Source: Virgibacillus necropolis (lineage in GTDB: Bacteria > Bacillota > Bacilli > Bacillales > Amphibacillaceae). From it: a stretch of 64,000 nt of DNA. Positions 38,891 through 47,562 of the stretch are shown here, piece after piece. Below the pieces are notes generated by a model, which saw only the letters and a list, made by a program, of their open reading frames with translations, had not been told where the DNA came from and searched no databases. A program made the translations under genes and the position numbers. Numbering within the stretch: position 1 is the stretch's first letter; each line of letters begins with the position of its first letter. The DNA is taken from the NCBI RefSeq assembly GCF_002224365.1, contig NZ_CP022437.1:310001-374000 (forward strand), in the 5' to 3' direction.

Positions 38891-39676
38891 TTATGATATT
38901 TCAGTTGCCTTTGTATGTGAATTGAAATATACGCAAATACGACAACCATTCTGTTCTTGAACTGGAATATCCAGATCGTAAATTTCGCGCAGTGCAACCG
39001 AATTAATAACTTCATTCGTTGGCCCATTTCTTACCAACTTACCATCTTTCAAAGCAACAATACGATCTGAGTAAACAGAGGCGAAGTTAATATCGTGTAA
39101 TACAATGACAACCGTTTTACCAAGCTCATTTACAAGCTTGCGTAAAATTTTCATAATTTGAACAGAGTGCTTCATATCTAAGTTATTTAAAGGCTCATCA
39201 AGTAATACATAGTCCGTATCTTGTGCAATAACCATCGCAATAAATGCACGTTGTTTCTGCCCACCAGATAATTCATCTAAAAACTGATCTTGCATGTCTA
39301 TTAAGTTCATATATCCTAATGCTTGATCGACAAAATTCTCGTCTTCAGCTGTAAGACGTCCTTTCGAATATGGATAGCGTCCAAATGCAACAAGCTCACG
39401 TATTGTCAAACGAACATTAAGAAAATTGGATTGCTTCAAAATGGAAACGCGCTTCGCAAACTCATTCGACTTCCATTTTTTAACGTTTGTTTGATCAAGT
39501 AGTACGTCCCCAGTATCTGAGTCTAGTAATCGACTCACCATGGAAAGTAGTGTGGATTTACCAGCACCATTCGGACCGATAAACGATGTAATTGTTCCAG
39601 GCACGATCTCCACTGATACATCTTCTACAACAGACTTTTTACCAAATCGCTTCGTTAGTCCCTTGATTTCAATCAT
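38891..39676 (-). CDS. yclP: Ferric siderophore ABC transporter ATPase (YclP-like)
   Basis: ATPase of the iron-siderophore importer. Walker A GPNGAGKST, Q-loop in SILKQSNFLNVRLT, signature LSGGQKQRAFIAM, Walker B YVLLDEPLNNLD and the switch His in LHDINFA. It has 261 residues. It overlaps yclO by 4 bases. Confidence 0.93.
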   Translation of the reverse strand: MIEIKGLTKRFGKKSVVEDVSVEIVPGTITSFIGPNGAGKSTLLSMVSRLLDSDTGDVLLDQTNVKKWKSNEFAKRVSILKQSNFLNVRLTIRELVAFGRYPYSKGRLTAEDENFVDQALGYMNLIDMQDQFLDELSGGQKQRAFIAMVIAQDTDYVLLDEPLNNLDMKHSVQIMKILRKLVNELGKTVVIVLHDINFASVYSDRIVALKDGKLVRNGPTNEVINSVALREIYDLDIPVQEQNGCRICVYFNSHTKATEIS

Positions 39677-40629
39677 CCTAAAGACCTACTTCCCTTTAAT
39701 AATAAATAAATAAAGTAAATACCACCGACAAAGTTAATAACAACACTTATCGTCGTACGCAATTCTAAAATATGTTCAACCAGAAATTGGCCACCGACTA
39801 ATGCAATAATACTAATTAAACTTGCACCTAAAATTAAAACAGAATGCTTATACGCAACTAAAAATTGATAGGATAGATTCGCTACGATTAAGCCCAAGAA
39901 GGTAATCGGGCCAACTAATGCTGTTGATGTCGCAATTAAAATCGCTGATAAGATTAAAACATTCATTACCATACGGTCATAGTTGATACCAAGATTAATC
40001 GCATTTTCACGACCAAGTGACATAACATCTAGCTTATCCATAATGGTGTAACCGTAAATGAATGAAATAATTAAAATCACAATTGCAATATATAATAGAT
40101 CTGCATTTACTCTCACAAAGCTTGCGAACAAGAGACTTTGCAAGCTTAAATATTCCACTGGATCAATCAATACTTGTAAAAACGTTACAAAACTTCCCAA
40201 AAGCGTTCCTATAATCAACCCAATTAAAAGGAGTAAATATATAGGATACTTATCAGATCGGAATAGGAAGCGGTATAAAATAAGTGCAAATAACACCATT
40301 GCAACAAGCGCTGCACCAAAGTTCATATATTTATTTAATACCCAAACTGACATTGACCCTGCAAAGAAGAAAATAACTGTTTGTACAACTTCATACATAG
40401 AGTCGAGCCCTATAATAGAAGGGGTTAAAATACGGTTTTGGGTAATCGTATGAAACACAACGGTCGAATATGCAATCGCAATTCCTGTTACGATCATTGC
40501 CCCAACTCGAATCATGCGTCTTGGAAATGCATAATCAAAGCCACCTTTTATATCATAAAAACCGTAAAGCAAAATACAAATAATCACTAATACTAGTAAA
40601 AAAATCAGCTTCATACCATTACTTCGCAT
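39673..40629 (-). CDS. yclO: Ferric siderophore ABC transporter permease (YclO-like)
   Basis: FecCD-family permease, 318 residues and about nine membrane helices. Typical motifs are TITQNRILTPSIIGLDSMYEVVQ and LVGPITFLGLIVANLSYQF, the coupling region. The start ATG follows GGGGGAGA. It overlaps yclN by 11 bases. Confidence 0.92.
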   Translation of the reverse strand: MRSNGMKLIFLLVLVIICILLYGFYDIKGGFDYAFPRRMIRVGAMIVTGIAIAYSTVVFHTITQNRILTPSIIGLDSMYEVVQTVIFFFAGSMSVWVLNKYMNFGAALVAMVLFALILYRFLFRSDKYPIYLLLLIGLIIGTLLGSFVTFLQVLIDPVEYLSLQSLLFASFVRVNADLLYIAIVILIISFIYGYTIMDKLDVMSLGRENAINLGINYDRMVMNVLILSAILIATSTALVGPITFLGLIVANLSYQFLVAYKHSVLILGASLISIIALVGGQFLVEHILELRTTISVVINFVGGIYFIYLLLKGSRSLG

Positions 40630-41572
40630 ATGCTCTCCCCCTAAAAAGCATTATTAAGAAGATCGCACTGCCAATTACTGCTACTGTTACGTTTACCGGT
40701 ATCTCAAACGGCTGGATAATGATGCGACCGATAATATCACAAATTAACAAGAATACAACTCCTACTGCCATTGTATGAGGAATTGTTTTACGTATATTAT
40801 CACCCATATAAATAGATACAATATTAGGTACGATAAGACCTAAGAACGGAATAACACCAACAGTTAGTACGACTGAAGTAGAAATAATCGCAACAAGAGT
40901 AAGTCCGATATTAAGTACAAACTTATAGCTTAATCCTACGTTTTTTGCAAAATCCTCACCCATACCAGCAACCGTAAATTTGTTCGCATAAAGGTAAGCT
41001 AAAATAATAGCTGGAACACTTACATATAATAGCTCATAGCGCCCTGCAATAATTAACGTGAAGCTACCCATTAACCAGGATGAAAGATTTTGGAGAATGT
41101 CTGCCTCATATCCAAAAAATACTGTGATTGATGATAAAATATTTCCATACATAATCCCGATTAACGGAATAAAAATGACATCTTTAAATTTAATACGATC
41201 CAATATTTGCATAAAAACCAGGGTTCCAACTAAAGCAAATGCAAAGCTGAAAATAACTTGTTGTGTATAGGTAACATTCGTGAGGAACAGCATCGAAATC
41301 ATAATTCCTAATTTAGCCGCATCTAATGTACCAGCTGTTGTTGGAGATACAAACTTATTTTGGCTTAAACTTTGCATAATTAAACCCGCTATACTCATTC
41401 CTGCCCCAGCTAATATTATCGCTATTAAACGAGGAACTCGACTGATTAAGAAAATTTGTGTTTTATCAGATTCCCAATTTAGTAAGTCGCTAGGCTTAAT
41501 ATCAATCGCCCCGATAAACAGTGATATAAATGACAGGACCACACCTATAATTATTATCATCCATAGTTTCAT
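40619..41572 (-). CDS. yclN: Ferric siderophore ABC transporter permease (YclN-like)
   Basis: FecCD-family permease and first gene of the operon. The start at 41572 is chosen (GGAG upstream); a longer reading would run through a Fur box. It has 317 residues with SRVPRLIAIILAGAGMSIAGLIMQSLSQNKFVSPTTAGT and the coupling region TVGVIPFLGLIVPNIVSIYMGDN. It forms the channel with YclO. Confidence 0.92.
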   Translation of the reverse strand: MKLWMIIIIGVVLSFISLFIGAIDIKPSDLLNWESDKTQIFLISRVPRLIAIILAGAGMSIAGLIMQSLSQNKFVSPTTAGTLDAAKLGIMISMLFLTNVTYTQQVIFSFAFALVGTLVFMQILDRIKFKDVIFIPLIGIMYGNILSSITVFFGYEADILQNLSSWLMGSFTLIIAGRYELLYVSVPAIILAYLYANKFTVAGMGEDFAKNVGLSYKFVLNIGLTLVAIISTSVVLTVGVIPFLGLIVPNIVSIYMGDNIRKTIPHTMAVGVVFLLICDIIGRIIIQPFEIPVNVTVAVIGSAIFLIMLFRGRAYAK

Positions 41573-41610
41573 TTGTAATCTCCATAATTTGTTTATTCTA
41601 GTTAGATAAA

Positions 41611-41625
41611 TGATAACGATTATCA
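41611..41625 (-). promoter_or_regulatory. Fur box upstream of yclN
   Basis: TGATAACGATTATCA is a 7-1-7 Fur box with one mismatch, 39 bases before the yclN start. Confidence 0.85.
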
Positions 41626-41701
41626 CTCTTGGATATAAATTCATTAACCATCATTAAGTTATTAATAATAATTATTACCTTCTAACTACTCTAAATAAGA
41701 A

Positions 41702-41716
41702 TGATATTCATTATCA
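41702..41716 (-). promoter_or_regulatory. Second Fur box upstream of yclN
   Basis: TGATATTCATTATCA is a 7-1-7 Fur box with one mismatch, about 90 bases upstream of the first and so probably at or above the -35 region. Confidence 0.75.
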
Positions 41717-41982
41717 ATTATATCTCAATTTTTAGTATACCAGAATTATAGGTCGCGTCAATAATAACAGGCTAAACTTTTTCTGACATTTTGTTAACTC
41801 ATCATGCATAAGGACATAAGGAATTTCTAGTTTGTTACTATCCTTTTCTGTTGCATTAGGCAGCCGAAAATTTGAAGATTTTCATTAAAAAAACTAACAT
41901 CCACGAATAATCAATCGCAATATGTTAGTTTCTAAAAATTATTTATCAATTTCGCAGCCTTCATCTGTTCCTATTAGTTGTT

Positions 41983-42183
41983 ATGTTGAGTGCCTTAGCT
42001 GTAATTACTGCTGCGTGTGGGGATCTGATACAAGTGAAACAAGTGGAAGTGGTTGAAAATGAACTAGTCAAGAAAACAAAAGCCTACAAAAATGACAACA
42101 TTTTCTACTTAGATCCTAATTATTGGTATTTATTTGGTGGAGGATTAGTTTCTGTTCAGGAAATGGTTACCTTTTTTGTTTGA
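41983..42183 (+). pseudogene. Relic of a siderophore-binding lipoprotein
   Basis: The readable frame starts with a lipoprotein signal (FRSLHLFLLVVMLSALAVITAACG; the original start codon upstream seems lost). It jumps within about 10 residues to ENELVKKTKAYKNDNIFYLD and YWYLFGGGLVSVQEM. That second part matches the C-terminal end of yclQ in this window (ENDIIKQTTAYQNDHIVYLD and LWYLSGGGLQS). About 250 residues are missing. A 10-bp inverted repeat (AAACTAACAT with ATGTTAGTTT) at 41891-41931 precedes it. Confidence 0.75.
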
Positions 42184-42192
42184 AAAAATAAG

Positions 42193-42286
42193 TTATCCAC
42201 ATTTTTTTAGAAATGACATATTCACAGCATAAAAACAGCTTTTCCACATAGTTATCCCCAAAATCCTGTGGATAGGTTGTGTATAA
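42193..42286. promoter_or_regulatory. DnaA-box cluster (five boxes)
   Basis: Exact matches to TTATNCACA are TTATCCACA at 42193 and TGTGTATAA (minus strand) at 42278. Single-mismatch boxes are TTTTCCACA at 42240, TTATCCCCA at 42252 and TGTGGATAG at 42267. Five boxes in 94 bases, in non-coding DNA, is well above chance. A perfect Noc site follows 200 bases away. It is not near dnaA, so it is likely a titration or regulatory cluster and not the origin. Confidence 0.75.
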
Positions 42287-42481
42287 GTGAAAAATTCGCA
42301 CAATAACCAGCAGTTTTTATTAAACTAACATGTAGATAACTTGAAAAAGACGGAGCGGTTTTTTGAAAACATGCAAAACCATTATTGATTTTAAGAAAGT
42401 GGCCGGTAAATGTTTAGCATGACTAAAGTCGATTGACTTTGTGAGCTAGTATAAAATAAAGACATGTCATAAATTGTCGAT

Positions 42482-42495
42482 ATTTCCCGGGAAAT
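42482..42495. promoter_or_regulatory. Noc-binding site (exact)
   Basis: ATTTCCCGGGAAAT, a perfect 14-bp palindrome identical to the Noc-binding consensus. It is intergenic, just upstream of convergent gene ends. Confidence 0.85.
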
Positions 42496-42547
42496 TATAA
42501 GATTATTTCACAAGTTAAATAGTTAGTTTTTCATGTGGGAAATTCTT

Positions 42548-42925
42548 CTATACGACACCAATCATAGAAATAAAACGATCAATTTCTCCAGAGATACGAT
42601 TCACACCATCCACATAATAGAAGGTGGAAGCAGTTGCTGGCTTAATTTTTTCTGGTGAATAGATATATATAAGTTTTCCTAAGCCAAGCGTGATTCCTAG
42701 TTCAACATGACTGCTTTTCCCTGCAGGAAGTAGCATGATAAAAATATCACTACTTTCTACAGCGTTTTTTTCCTGCTCACCAATTGCGTTCAGTGATTTA
42801 GGCTCTATGGCACGTTGATTCATTGTCCAATCGTATGTATGCGTGAACCCTCTTGATAAAAGCTTTTGTGAAACATAACGTACCATATCCTTATTTTCAA
42901 AACTGGAGGCAATATAGAAGCGCAT
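42548..42925 (-). CDS. Nucleoside 2-deoxyribosyltransferase-like protein
   Basis: 125 residues from ATG 42925 (GAAAGGA upstream). The N-terminus MRFYIASSFENKDMVRYVSQKLLSRGFTHTYDW and IFIMLLPAGKSSHVELGITLGLGKLIYIYSP match the nucleoside 2-deoxyribosyltransferase-like fold with its catalytic Glu in HVELG. The natural substrate is unknown. Confidence 0.82.
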   Translation of the reverse strand: MRFYIASSFENKDMVRYVSQKLLSRGFTHTYDWTMNQRAIEPKSLNAIGEQEKNAVESSDIFIMLLPAGKSSHVELGITLGLGKLIYIYSPEKIKPATASTFYYVDGVNRISGEIDRFISMIGVV

Positions 42926-42985
42926 GTATATCGAGTCCTTTCTCGTAAATTGTAGCTTTGACAGACCCATCTTATTTTAATTCTA

Positions 42986-43528
42986 CTAGTTTCCCCATTC
43001 ACTCGCTAACATTCCATAAACAACATGGTCCACATAATGATCATATAACCATTCGGCCTGTCTGATTTGTCCTTCTTTTACAAAACCCAAGCGTTCTGGA
43101 ATAGATCGGCTTTTCGTATTCTCATAAGCTGCACGGATGTCGATACGGTTAAAGTTAAGATCGGTAATAGCATAGTCAGTTAACTCACGTACGACACGGG
43201 TCATAATTCCGTTTCCTTGATAATCTTGTCCAAGCCAATACCCGATGTAAGCGACTTTATTTGACCAGTCTAAGTTATTAAAGCTAGCCGTTCCAACAAG
43301 TTTACCTTTAAATCGAATTGCTAGAGTCATACTTTTCTTTTCTTTAAACCCACGCATGGTATGTTCAATAAAGCCACGTGAATCATCAACTGTCGTCGTT
43401 GAATCTACCCAAGGTAACCATTCGCGTAAATATGTTCTCCCAGAATCTGTTAAGTTGAATAATTCTTCGGCATCTTCTAATTCCATTAGCTGTAGAGTAA
43501 GATCTTCATCAATTTCTCTGAAAAACAT
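42986..43528 (-). CDS. Ribosomal-protein-serine-type GNAT acetyltransferase
   Basis: 180 residues, RimL/YdaF-like. Recognisable motifs: LTDSGRTYLREWLPWVDSTTTVDDSRGFIE, AYIGYWLGQDYQGNGIMTRVVRELTDYA with the acetyl-CoA loop, and AAYENTKSRSIPERLGFVKEGQIR. It probably acetylates a protein N-terminus or a small amine. AGGGGG precedes the ATG. Confidence 0.9.
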   Translation of the reverse strand: MFFREIDEDLTLQLMELEDAEELFNLTDSGRTYLREWLPWVDSTTTVDDSRGFIEHTMRGFKEKKSMTLAIRFKGKLVGTASFNNLDWSNKVAYIGYWLGQDYQGNGIMTRVVRELTDYAITDLNFNRIDIRAAYENTKSRSIPERLGFVKEGQIRQAEWLYDHYVDHVVYGMLASEWGN

Positions 43529-43669
43529 GAGAAACCCCCTCCATTCTGTTTATTTATAGACCTTATCATACCACAAATGTATACTGAAATAGACAACTAT
43601 ATTTCATGAAAAAGCGCCACTTTACAGCCATAAAAAACGATTGTAATTAATAACAATGAGGTGATTCGA

Positions 43670-44146
43670 ATGAAAGCATCTTCGCCAAAATTACCGTTAA
43701 CGCCTGAAGAGAGATCTAGCTTAAGGGCCAATAAAATAAAGCTTAACCAAATTTCTGAAATGGAACCAAAGAATCTGGCAATCGGTCTTGGCGCATCAAT
43801 GAAACGAGCTAACTATCTAAAAGGCCTTGCGATCTTCCAAACGATACCATCGATTGGACCAAAGCTCGCACAACTTGTGGTTGATTTGGGCTACTACTCA
43901 TTCGAGGATTTCGAAAATGAGACAGGTGTAGAGTTGATCAATTGCGCCGAAGAACAGTATGGTTATTGGATGGATCCATGTGTGGAGGATTCGCTACGTT
44001 GTGTAGTCTATCATGCTAATCATCCAGGTAGTGAGAAGAAATGGTTTGATTTCACTGCAGAACGGAAAGAATTCCGTGAACAGAATGGGTATCCCGACAC
44101 ACGGCCAAAGATGGCATGGTATGAGGTGGAGGGGGCAAGTAAATAG
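43670..44146 (+). CDS. Cdd1-type helix-hairpin-helix protein
   Basis: 158 residues. A helix-hairpin-helix (FQTIPSIGPKLAQLVVDLGYYSFEDF) and a Cys-containing C-terminal part (CAEEQYGYWMDPCVEDSLRCVVYHANHPG) match the 'pathogenicity locus' Cdd1 family. The HhH suggests DNA binding; the function is not established. The start ATG 43670 follows GAGGTG. Confidence 0.8.
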   Translation: MKASSPKLPLTPEERSSLRANKIKLNQISEMEPKNLAIGLGASMKRANYLKGLAIFQTIPSIGPKLAQLVVDLGYYSFEDFENETGVELINCAEEQYGYWMDPCVEDSLRCVVYHANHPGSEKKWFDFTAERKEFREQNGYPDTRPKMAWYEVEGASK

Positions 44147-44197
44147 TTTGTAAAAAGGCTGACATCAAAATTGGTGCCAGCCAAACCGGTTATATAT

Positions 44198-44557
44198 TTA
44201 ATACCCAACCTCAACCGCCGCGTTCACGATATACATCAAATCGTTCTTGTCTGCCTTATCTTCCAGGAAGATGCCGCTTGTTGTTGCCATTCCACCATTC
44301 ACAACTTCAATGGTTACCGTACCATATGGAATCATTTCTTTTACTTTTTCCTGATCTAATTTTTCTTGGTCTAGCGGAAGTGCAAGCTTCACATTAACCT
44401 TCATATTTTCAAGGCGTTGATCAGGTAAGACTTTTTCAATACCAGGCATCGAATTATAATGCATTGCGTCTTTCACAGCACGTACAGATGCTTTTGTTAC
44501 ATCTTGGCCATGTACATCAATTCCTGTTCCAGTTTGGATGAATACTATCTGTTTCAT
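44198..44557 (-). CDS. Lin0512 family protein
   Basis: 119 residues from ATG 44557 after AAGGAG. MKQIVFIQTGTGIDVHGQDVTKASVRAVKDAM and the C-terminal GGMATTSGIFLEDK are typical of the small Lin0512 family. Its function is unknown. Confidence 0.85.
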   Translation of the reverse strand: MKQIVFIQTGTGIDVHGQDVTKASVRAVKDAMHYNSMPGIEKVLPDQRLENMKVNVKLALPLDQEKLDQEKVKEMIPYGTVTIEVVNGGMATTSGIFLEDKADKNDLMYIVNAAVEVGY

Positions 44558-44667
44558 GAAATCCACTCCTTATGCTAGTAGTACTGGTTATTTTACCCGT
44601 AAAAAATCAAAGACAAACAATTCTAGGACAATACAAGAAATTTTGGTAAACTATAGCTATGTAATTG

Positions 44668-44910
44668 TTACAGATGCTTCATGCAATAGTTGGAAAGCGC
44701 AATGGAGACATATTTTTCCTGAAGAAAATGGTGTGGATTTTGCCAGATTTCTTGAAAGAGTTGCTTTAATAATGAGATGATTTGTTTAACGTCGTTAGTC
44801 TTACGTTTGATGAGATTATACAAATAGGAACTGTACCGATCATAAAGCTCTTCCAATGCTCTTGTATCGCGCTTTTGTATTCTTTCTATTAACAGTTTAT
44901 CTATATGCAT
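44668..44910 (-). pseudogene. Truncated ECF sigma factor (region 2 only)
   Basis: 80 residues from ATG 44910 (AAGGGG upstream). LLIERIQKRDTRALEELYDRYSSYLYNLI and LFQEIWQNPHHF match sigma-70 region 2 of ECF factors. The frame stops at CMKHL before region 4, so the -35 recognition domain is absent. The region after NDVKQ is degenerate. Probably a relic, though a short expressed protein cannot be excluded. Confidence 0.65.
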
Positions 44911-45029
44911 AGTGGGTACCCCTTGAGTTACTTCAACTTTTGTAATAATTATGTAATACCCCTGTAATAAACTTCTTAAACTGACTTGTGAACACTTTTC
45001 GAACAATATATTGGAAAGGTTTTGGTAAA

Positions 45030-45782
45030 ATGAAATTAAACCAAACATTACAACACATTAAAAGTGTTGACTTAATTGACTCGATACCAAAGGATGATCA
45101 ATTCCCGTTTAACCTCCCCGTCCTCCAGTTCTTTCAAAAATTACACCTTCATCCAAATGTGACCTATATTGTTGGTGAGAATGGAATGGGTAAATCAACC
45201 TTGCTTGAGGGTATTGCGGTTGCATTAGGCTTTAATCCAGAGGGCGGAACTCTTAATTTTAATTTTTCTAGCTATGATTCTCACTCTAGCCTGGACAACT
45301 ATTTACGCATTGCAAAAGGTGTTAAAAAGCCAAAGGATAGTTTTTTCTTCCGAGCAGAAACGTTTTATAATGTATCTACTAATATAGAAGAGTTGGATGT
45401 TCAGGCCTCAAGTGCCCCCAAAGTGATCGATTCTTATGGTGGAAAGTCATTGCATGAACAATCCCACGGTGAAGCGTTTTTCGCAACATTTATGAACCGA
45501 TTTTCAGGTGATGGCCTCTACATTTTAGATGAACCAGAAGCGGCTTTGTCACCATTAAGGCAAATGTCTATGCTGGCGCGGATTCACGACCTGGTTAACC
45601 AAGGTTCCCAATTTATCATATCCACCCATTCACCAATTATCATGGCATACGAGCATGCTAAAATCATTCAGCTGACAGAAGAAGGAATGGCAGAATCAAG
45701 ACTTGAAGAAACCAGCCAATATTCCATTATGAAACAGTTTTTTGAGGATAAGGAACGATTGTTGCATCATTTATTCCAATAA
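45030..45782 (+). CDS. AAA-type ATPase (SMC/ABC-like, stand-alone)
   Basis: 250 residues. P-loop VGENGMGKSTLLEGIAVALGF, signature-like SHGEAFFATFMNRF, Walker B LYILDEPEAALSP and the His switch STHSPIIMAYEHA. It belongs to the single-domain AAA family related to Rad50/RecF-type ATPases. No partner gene is adjacent. Role unknown. The start ATG 45030 follows GGAAAGG. Confidence 0.85.
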   Translation: MKLNQTLQHIKSVDLIDSIPKDDQFPFNLPVLQFFQKLHLHPNVTYIVGENGMGKSTLLEGIAVALGFNPEGGTLNFNFSSYDSHSSLDNYLRIAKGVKKPKDSFFFRAETFYNVSTNIEELDVQASSAPKVIDSYGGKSLHEQSHGEAFFATFMNRFSGDGLYILDEPEAALSPLRQMSMLARIHDLVNQGSQFIISTHSPIIMAYEHAKIIQLTEEGMAESRLEETSQYSIMKQFFEDKERLLHHLFQ

Positions 45783-45801
45783 AATAACAAAGCCCATGTC
45801 G

Positions 45802-46308
45802 TTATCTTGACGCAGGCTTTGTTATCGAGGTTTGGGCGGGTTCTAATCGTTTTTTAGCCGAAATTGTTTCCGCTGTTACTGGGATGTGTTTTGTAGCTTT
45901 GCCAAGCCCGTAAAGAGGCATATTCCCATAAATGGATTCATAACTTCCTTTTGGGACAACATAGGTTTCGTGGTATATTCCAACAGCATTACTGTTTCCT
46001 ATCTTTTTATTAAAGTTCTTCCATGCAGTCAAATGTTTCTGGCCTTTTGAGTAAGCAAGAAGATCATCTGTTGATCGCCAATATGAAATCATAGCCGTTG
46101 TTCGCAATCCGAAAAAACTTTCCATTGATAGAAAGCCAAGACTCTCCTGATTCTGATAAAGCTCTTTTATCATCCCAGGCATGGCTAGGAAAACGGGAAC
46201 CCATTTCCGTATAGCGCGCCTTTTGTTTATCCTCATTCCAATGATAAAAATAACGATGTCCTGATCATTTTCAGTCGTATACCTACCTTCATATACCGAT
46301 TTCCCCAT
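45802..46308 (-). CDS. DUF4188 family protein
   Basis: 168 residues. VYEGRYTTENDQDIVIFIIGMRINKRRAIRKW, SMESFFGLRTTAMISYWRS and IYHETYVVPKGSYESIYGNMP match DUF4188, a heme-degrading-monooxygenase-like ferredoxin fold. It is commonly paired with a PadR regulator, as here (12 bases after padR), so it is probably induced by relief of that repressor. Confidence 0.85.
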   Translation of the reverse strand: MGKSVYEGRYTTENDQDIVIFIIGMRINKRRAIRKWVPVFLAMPGMIKELYQNQESLGFLSMESFFGLRTTAMISYWRSTDDLLAYSKGQKHLTAWKNFNKKIGNSNAVGIYHETYVVPKGSYESIYGNMPLYGLGKATKHIPVTAETISAKKRLEPAQTSITKPASR

Positions 46309-46320
46309 TAATTTCTCCTC

Positions 46321-46863
46321 CTACTTTAATTTTTCAATCGTGACATCACACCACTCCATTGCGGCTTGTGTGGTTCGTTTCCCATAATCCAAGGTAATAA
46401 GCCAATATCCTGCATCTGGCTTTTCGCGCGAAGTAGAGGTTATCATACTTTCAATTGCTTCATACGTGTTATAGCGCTCAAGCAATTTATTTCTGTACTG
46501 TTTAACACGGCTGATTGTTTCGGCATTGCTTTGATGACGACTGAAAAATAGCTTTAATAACATTTCATTTTTAACAGAAGGTAGTTCTTCTATGGGATTC
46601 TGAAGCCAGATCTCAAGCTCTTCCTCCCCTTTTGGTGTAAGGTAATATTCCTTCTTATCAGGCTTTCCTTCCTGAGATGTATCCTGAACAGTAGCTAATC
46701 CGTCCTCAACAAGCTGTTTTAACGTAGGGTAAATTTGACCATAACTAATTTTCCAAAAGTGATTCAGGCTCTGGTCAATCATTTGTTTTATCGCATAACC
46801 CGAACGACACTCAGTAGTAAGCAGACCAAGTATGGCATACTTGGTGTTATTATTTTTTTTCAT
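46321..46863 (-). CDS. PadR family transcriptional regulator
   Basis: 180 residues from ATG 46863 (AGGTGG upstream). The N-terminal winged helix KYAILGLLTTECRSGYAIKQMIDQSLNHFWKISYGQIYPTLKQLVEDGLA is the PadR signature. The C-terminal PadR dimerisation domain follows. It is upstream of, and cotranscribed with, the DUF4188 gene. Two palindromes just before its start are likely operators. Confidence 0.92.
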   Translation of the reverse strand: MKKNNNTKYAILGLLTTECRSGYAIKQMIDQSLNHFWKISYGQIYPTLKQLVEDGLATVQDTSQEGKPDKKEYYLTPKGEEELEIWLQNPIEELPSVKNEMLLKLFFSRHQSNAETISRVKQYRNKLLERYNTYEAIESMITSTSREKPDAGYWLITLDYGKRTTQAAMEWCDVTIEKLK

Positions 46864-46873
46864 CTGAACCACC

Positions 46874-46895
46874 TATCATATATGATATGTATCAT
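46874..46895 (-). promoter_or_regulatory. Putative PadR operator
   Basis: TATCATATATGATA is a perfect 14-bp palindrome at 46874-46887. It overlaps a second, near-perfect one (ATGATATGTATCAT) ending at 46895. Both are directly upstream of padR, as expected for autorepression. Confidence 0.6.
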
Positions 46896-47033
46896 TTAGA
46901 TATATAATACGTGAAAGTATATGAGAAGGAAAGCAGAAGTTAGAAAATTTCCTAATCTGTTAGGGTGCAGCTGTTATCGTAGCGTTTTTTTGGTAAACTA
47001 AAAACAATGATAAAACAAAAAGGACGTATTGTT

Positions 47034-47513
47034 ATGAAGATCACTATTATCACAGTAGGAAAATTAAAGGAAAAGTACTTGAAACAAGGAATCCAGGAAT
47101 ATCTGAAACGCCTCACAGCCTATGCAAAGGTAGATATTGTTGAAGTCGCGGACGAGAAAGCACCGGAAAACATGAGTGATGCAGAAATGATGGAAGTGAA
47201 GCAAAAGGAGGGCGAACGAATCCTAGCGCAGATTAACCAGGATACATATGTCATTACACTTGAGATTGGTGGAAAAATGCTAAGCTCGGAACAGCTGGCA
47301 GCTAAAATGGACGAGCTTGCGACGTATGGTAAGAGTAAGATTGCATTTATTATTGGTGGATCACTTGGGATTAGCGAAGCGGTTCAGAAGCGGAGTGATC
47401 TTGCGTTGTCGTTTTCTAAGATGACTTTTCCACATCAGTTGATGAGATTGGTGTTGGTGGAGCAGGTTTATCGGGGGTTTCGGATTATTAGGGGGGAACC
47501 TTACCACAAATAG
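47034..47513 (+). CDS. rlmH: 23S rRNA (pseudouridine1915-N3)-methyltransferase RlmH
   Basis: SPOUT-class methyltransferase (orfX of staphylococci, YydA of B. subtilis). ATG 47034 gives 159 residues, the exact family length. [38 protein letters not shown] and the invariant end RGEPYHK are present. The last codons (GAACCTTACCACAAATAG) resemble the SCC attachment core of staphylococcal rlmH at 13 of 18 positions. The final stretch is unusually G-rich (CGGGGG, GGGGGG). The defence island begins immediately after the stop. Confidence 0.97.
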   Translation: MKITIITVGKLKEKYLKQGIQEYLKRLTAYAKVDIVEVADEKAPENMSDAEMMEVKQKEGERILAQINQDTYVITLEIGGKMLSSEQLAAKMDELATYGKSKIAFIIGGSLGISEAVQKRSDLALSFSKMTFPHQLMRLVLVEQVYRGFRIIRGEPYHK

Positions 47514-47562
47514 GTAGCGGTTTTCTTTAAAATATAATCCCCTTAGGATAATTGGGGAGTTG

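Noticed and set aside
42193-42286. Chromosomal replication origin
   Set aside because: DnaA boxes are clustered, but dnaA, dnaN and an AT-rich unwinding element are not here; the origin should lie left of mnmE, beyond the window.
44147-44197. Terminator between the Cdd1-like and Lin0512 genes
   Set aside because: GGCTG and CAGCC can pair, but the loop is long and there is no T run.
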